Shown here: piece by piece, positions 5,940 through 7,620 of the stretch
Layout of the letters: every line of letters begins with the position of its first letter
Position numbering within the stretch: position 1 is the stretch's first letter
Program-made: the position numbers and the translations under genes
Notes under the pieces: model-generated
What the model saw: only the letters and a program-made list of their open reading frames with translations
What the model was told of the DNA's origin: nothing
Database searches by the model: none
From: an uncultured Candidatus Competibacteraceae bacterium
GTDB lineage: Bacteria; Pseudomonadota; Gammaproteobacteria; Competibacterales; Competibacteraceae
Direction of reading: 5' to 3'
Assembly: GCA_937960715.1 (NCBI GenBank)
Contig: CALGOO010000106.1
Coordinates: 1 to 7,620 of the forward strand
Length of the DNA: 7,620 nt

Positions 5940-6799
5940 ACCCCGATCCTGACGCCTGGCCCGCGCCCGCCAAGCTCAATCTCATGCTGCGCATCGTCGG
6001 TCGGCGGCCGGATGGCTATCACCTGCTACAGACCGTGTTTCAGTTCCTGGATCACGGCGACTGGCTGTGGTTTGAGCCGCGCGCCGATGGCGTCACCGTC
6101 CGTGACGGCGAAATTCCCGGCGTGCCGGTGGATGCCGACTTAACGGTGCGCGCCGCCCGCCTGCTGCAAGAAGCCACCGGTGTTCGCCAGGGCGTGACGA
6201 TTCGCATCGCCAAACGCCTGCCGATGGGCGGCGGGCTGGGTGGCGGCAGTTCCGACGCCGCCACGACGCTCGTGGCCCTCAACCATCTGTGGCGTACCGG
6301 ATTGACCCTGGCGGAGCTGGCCGAACTGGGCCTGACCCTGGGCGCCGACGTGCCGGTGTTCGTCCGCGGCCGGGCGGCCTGGGCCGAGGGCGTGGGCGAA
6401 CGGCTGACGCCGGTCGATCTGGTCGAACCCTGGTTCGTGGTGCTGGTCCCCGCCCGCCACGTCGCCACTGGCGCGGTGTTCGCCGACCCGGATTTGACAA
6501 GAAATTCCTCGCCCATCACAATTACCGACTTCGTGGCGGGCGTGGGTGGCAACGACTGCGAGGCGGTGGTTTACCGCCGCTATGCGGAAGTGGCCGCCGC
6601 CGCGAGGTGGTTGGCGCGATTCGGCCAGACGCGGCTGACGGGTACCGGCGCGTGCGTGTTCGCCGCCTTCCCGGACGCCTCCGGCGCGGGGCGGGTGTTG
6701 GCCCGGCTGCCCACCGGTTGGGTGGGTTTCGTGGCGCGCGGTCGTAACCGCTCGCCGTTGCATGAATATCTAACCGGGCGGCAAGCCGCGTCCGTCTGA
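5927..6799 (+). CDS. ispE: 4-diphosphocytidyl-2-C-methyl-D-erythritol kinase
   Basis: IspE phosphorylates the 2-hydroxyl of CDP-methylerythritol with ATP, the third enzyme-specific step after DXP in the MEP route to isoprenoid precursors. The 290-aa protein (E. coli 283) is a GHMP-family kinase. PAKLNL (14-19) contains the catalytic lysine (16). The ATP loop PMGGGLGGGSSDAA spans 99-112. LGADVPVFVRG (138-148) carries the catalytic aspartate (141). The C-terminal TGTGACVF (238-245) is the third GHMP motif. The ATG at 5927 overlaps lolB by 13 bases. A GTG at 5936, which would give a GTGA overlap with the lolB stop, is an alternative that removes three residues. Homology begins only at about residue 11, so it does not decide. 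Seventeen bases separate the stop from tRNA-Gln, so they are probably co-transcribed. Confidence 0.97.
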   Translation: MDAVNPDPDAWPAPAKLNLMLRIVGRRPDGYHLLQTVFQFLDHGDWLWFEPRADGVTVRDGEIPGVPVDADLTVRAARLLQEATGVRQGVTIRIAKRLPMGGGLGGGSSDAATTLVALNHLWRTGLTLAELAELGLTLGADVPVFVRGRAAWAEGVGERLTPVDLVEPWFVVLVPARHVATGAVFADPDLTRNSSPITITDFVAGVGGNDCEAVVYRRYAEVAAAARWLARFGQTRLTGTGACVFAAFPDASGAGRVLARLPTGWVGFVARGRNRSPLHEYLTGRQAASV

Positions 6800-6816
6800 C
6801 ACACTTCCAGGTTTCT

Positions 6817-6891
6817 TGGGCCGTGGCCAAGTGGTAAGGCACCGGATTTTGGTTCCGGCATTCCCAGGTTCGAATCCTGGCGGCCCAGCCA
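6817..6891 (+). tRNA. tRNA-Gln(TTG)
   Basis: This is a complete 75-base tRNA with encoded CCA. The acceptor strands TGGGCCG (6817-6823) and CGGCCCA (6881-6887) pair fully, with G as discriminator and CCA at 6889-6891. The anticodon stem CCGGA/TCCGG (6842-6846, 6854-6858) closes the loop TTTTGGT, giving anticodon TTG at 6849-6851, which reads CAA and CAG. The T arm is CCAGG, TTCGAAT, CCTGG. It sits between ispE and prs, as tRNA-Gln does in Pseudomonas. I see no convincing promoter of its own and no terminator after it, so it is likely cut from the ispE-prs transcript. Confidence 0.97.
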
Positions 6892-6946
6892 TCTTACCCA
6901 GCAATGCAGACCGACAGCGGGGGAACGGGTCGTGTACGAAGGTCGC

Positions 6947-7620
6947 ATGATGGTGTTCGCGGGCAACGCCCATCCGCGTCTTGCCAACGAAATCGCCGGC
7001 CACCTGCAACTGCCCCTCGGTCAAGCGGTCGTCGATCGGTTCAGCGACGGCGAGGTCATGGTCGAACTGATGGAAAACGTCCGCGGCCGCGACGTGTTCA
7101 TCGTTCAGCCGACCTGCCATCCCACCAACGACAACATCATGGAACTGCTGGTGATCGCCGATGCGCTGCGGCGCTCCTCGGCGGTGCGGGTCACGGCGGT
7201 CGTTCCCTACTTCGGCTATTCGCGCCAGGATCGCCGCCCCCGCTCGGCGCGGGTGCCGATCTCGGCCAAGGTGGTCGCCAACATGATCACCAGCGTCGGG
7301 GTGGACCGGGTACTGACGGTGGATTTGCACGCCGACCAGATTCAGGGTTTCTTCGATATTCCGGTGGACAACATCTACGCCACCGCGATCATGCTGAACG
7401 ACATCCGCGCCCAGGACTTCGGCGAGATGATGGTGGTGTCGCCGGACGTGGGCGGCGTGGTGAGGGCCCGCGCCCTGGCCAAGCGACTTGACGACGCCGA
7501 CCTGGCGATCATCGACAAGCGTCGGCCCGCGCCCAACCAAACCAAGGTCATGCACGTGATCGGCGACGTGGAAGGCCAGCACTGCATCGTGGTGGACGAC
7601 ATGGTGGACACCGCCGGCAC
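6947..7620 (+). CDS. prs: Ribose-phosphate pyrophosphokinase (PRPP synthetase), 3' end outside window
   Basis: Prs transfers pyrophosphate from ATP to ribose 5-phosphate, making PRPP for purine, pyrimidine, histidine, tryptophan and NAD synthesis. The window holds 224 complete codons of an enzyme of about 315 residues. MMVFAGNAHP aligns with E. coli MKLFAGNATP. RFSDGE (31-36) and NVRGRDVFIVQ (44-54) are family-typical. The flexible loop YFGYSRQDRRPRSARVPISAK (88-108) supplies catalytic basic residues. VDLHADQIQGFFDIPVDN (125-142) is the PRPP synthetase signature, and VVDDMVDTAG (215-224) is the start of the PRPP-binding loop, at the window edge. I prefer the ATG at 6947, with GAAGG a few bases upstream. 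A GTG at 6932 would add five residues (MYEGR), and the second ATG at 6950 is also possible. Nothing suggests truncation other than the window boundary. Confidence 0.96.
   Translation, partial: MMVFAGNAHPRLANEIAGHLQLPLGQAVVDRFSDGEVMVELMENVRGRDVFIVQPTCHPTNDNIMELLVIADALRRSSAVRVTAVVPYFGYSRQDRRPRSARVPISAKVVANMITSVGVDRVLTVDLHADQIQGFFDIPVDNIYATAIMLNDIRAQDFGEMMVVSPDVGGVVRARALAKRLDDADLAIIDKRRPAPNQTKVMHVIGDVEGQHCIVVDDMVDTAG

Noticed and set aside
6770..6987. Minus-strand peptides containing GPPGFEPG and GRQDSNLG stretches over the tRNA
   Set aside because: These are the well-known false peptides from translating the antisense strand of a tRNA gene. The plus strand folds as tRNA-Gln.

Overview
The window looks like core chromosome of a GC-rich gammaproteobacterium. 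The evidence is gene order as well as sequence. The cluster hemA-prfA-prmC runs leftward. Diverging from it, a TPR lipoprotein gene, lolB, ispE, a tRNA-Gln(TTG) and prs run rightward. This is the conserved arrangement known from Pseudomonas and relatives (the PA4664-PA4670 neighbourhood). I cannot assign a genus from sequence alone.

Layout: 1-45 is the 3' part of a tRNA-Pro(GGG) cut by the window edge. 46-153 is a short convergent spacer. 154-3385 is a leftward operon in reading order hemA (glutamyl-tRNA reductase), prfA (release factor 1) and prmC (the methyltransferase that modifies release factors). Its junctions are ATGA and GTGA overlaps, which suggests translational coupling. 3386-3603 is a divergent regulatory region with back-to-back -10-like boxes inside an 8-bp inverted repeat, plus a GC-rich direct repeat and hairpins. 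3604-6799 holds a TPR outer-membrane lipoprotein (LbcA-like), lolB (lipoprotein receptor of the outer membrane) and ispE (MEP isoprenoid pathway), tightly packed. 6817-6891 is tRNA-Gln(TTG). From 6947 to the right edge is the first two thirds of prs (PRPP synthetase).

Functionally, the left operon joins the first committed step of tetrapyrrole synthesis, which uses charged tRNA-Glu, to translation termination: PrmC methylates the GGQ glutamine of the RF1 made by the gene before it. The right operon pairs an outer-membrane lipoprotein with LolB, the receptor that inserts lipoproteins into the outer membrane, followed by two metabolic enzymes and a tRNA.

I found no mobile element, CRISPR array, defence system or undescribed gene system. 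All protein-coding space is explained by known housekeeping families. The points that merit a second look are small-scale: the symmetric element over the divergent promoter, a hairpin abutting the prfA start codon, a ten-C tract at the lolB lipobox, a non-homologous tail on PrmC, and leader hairpins before the TPR gene.
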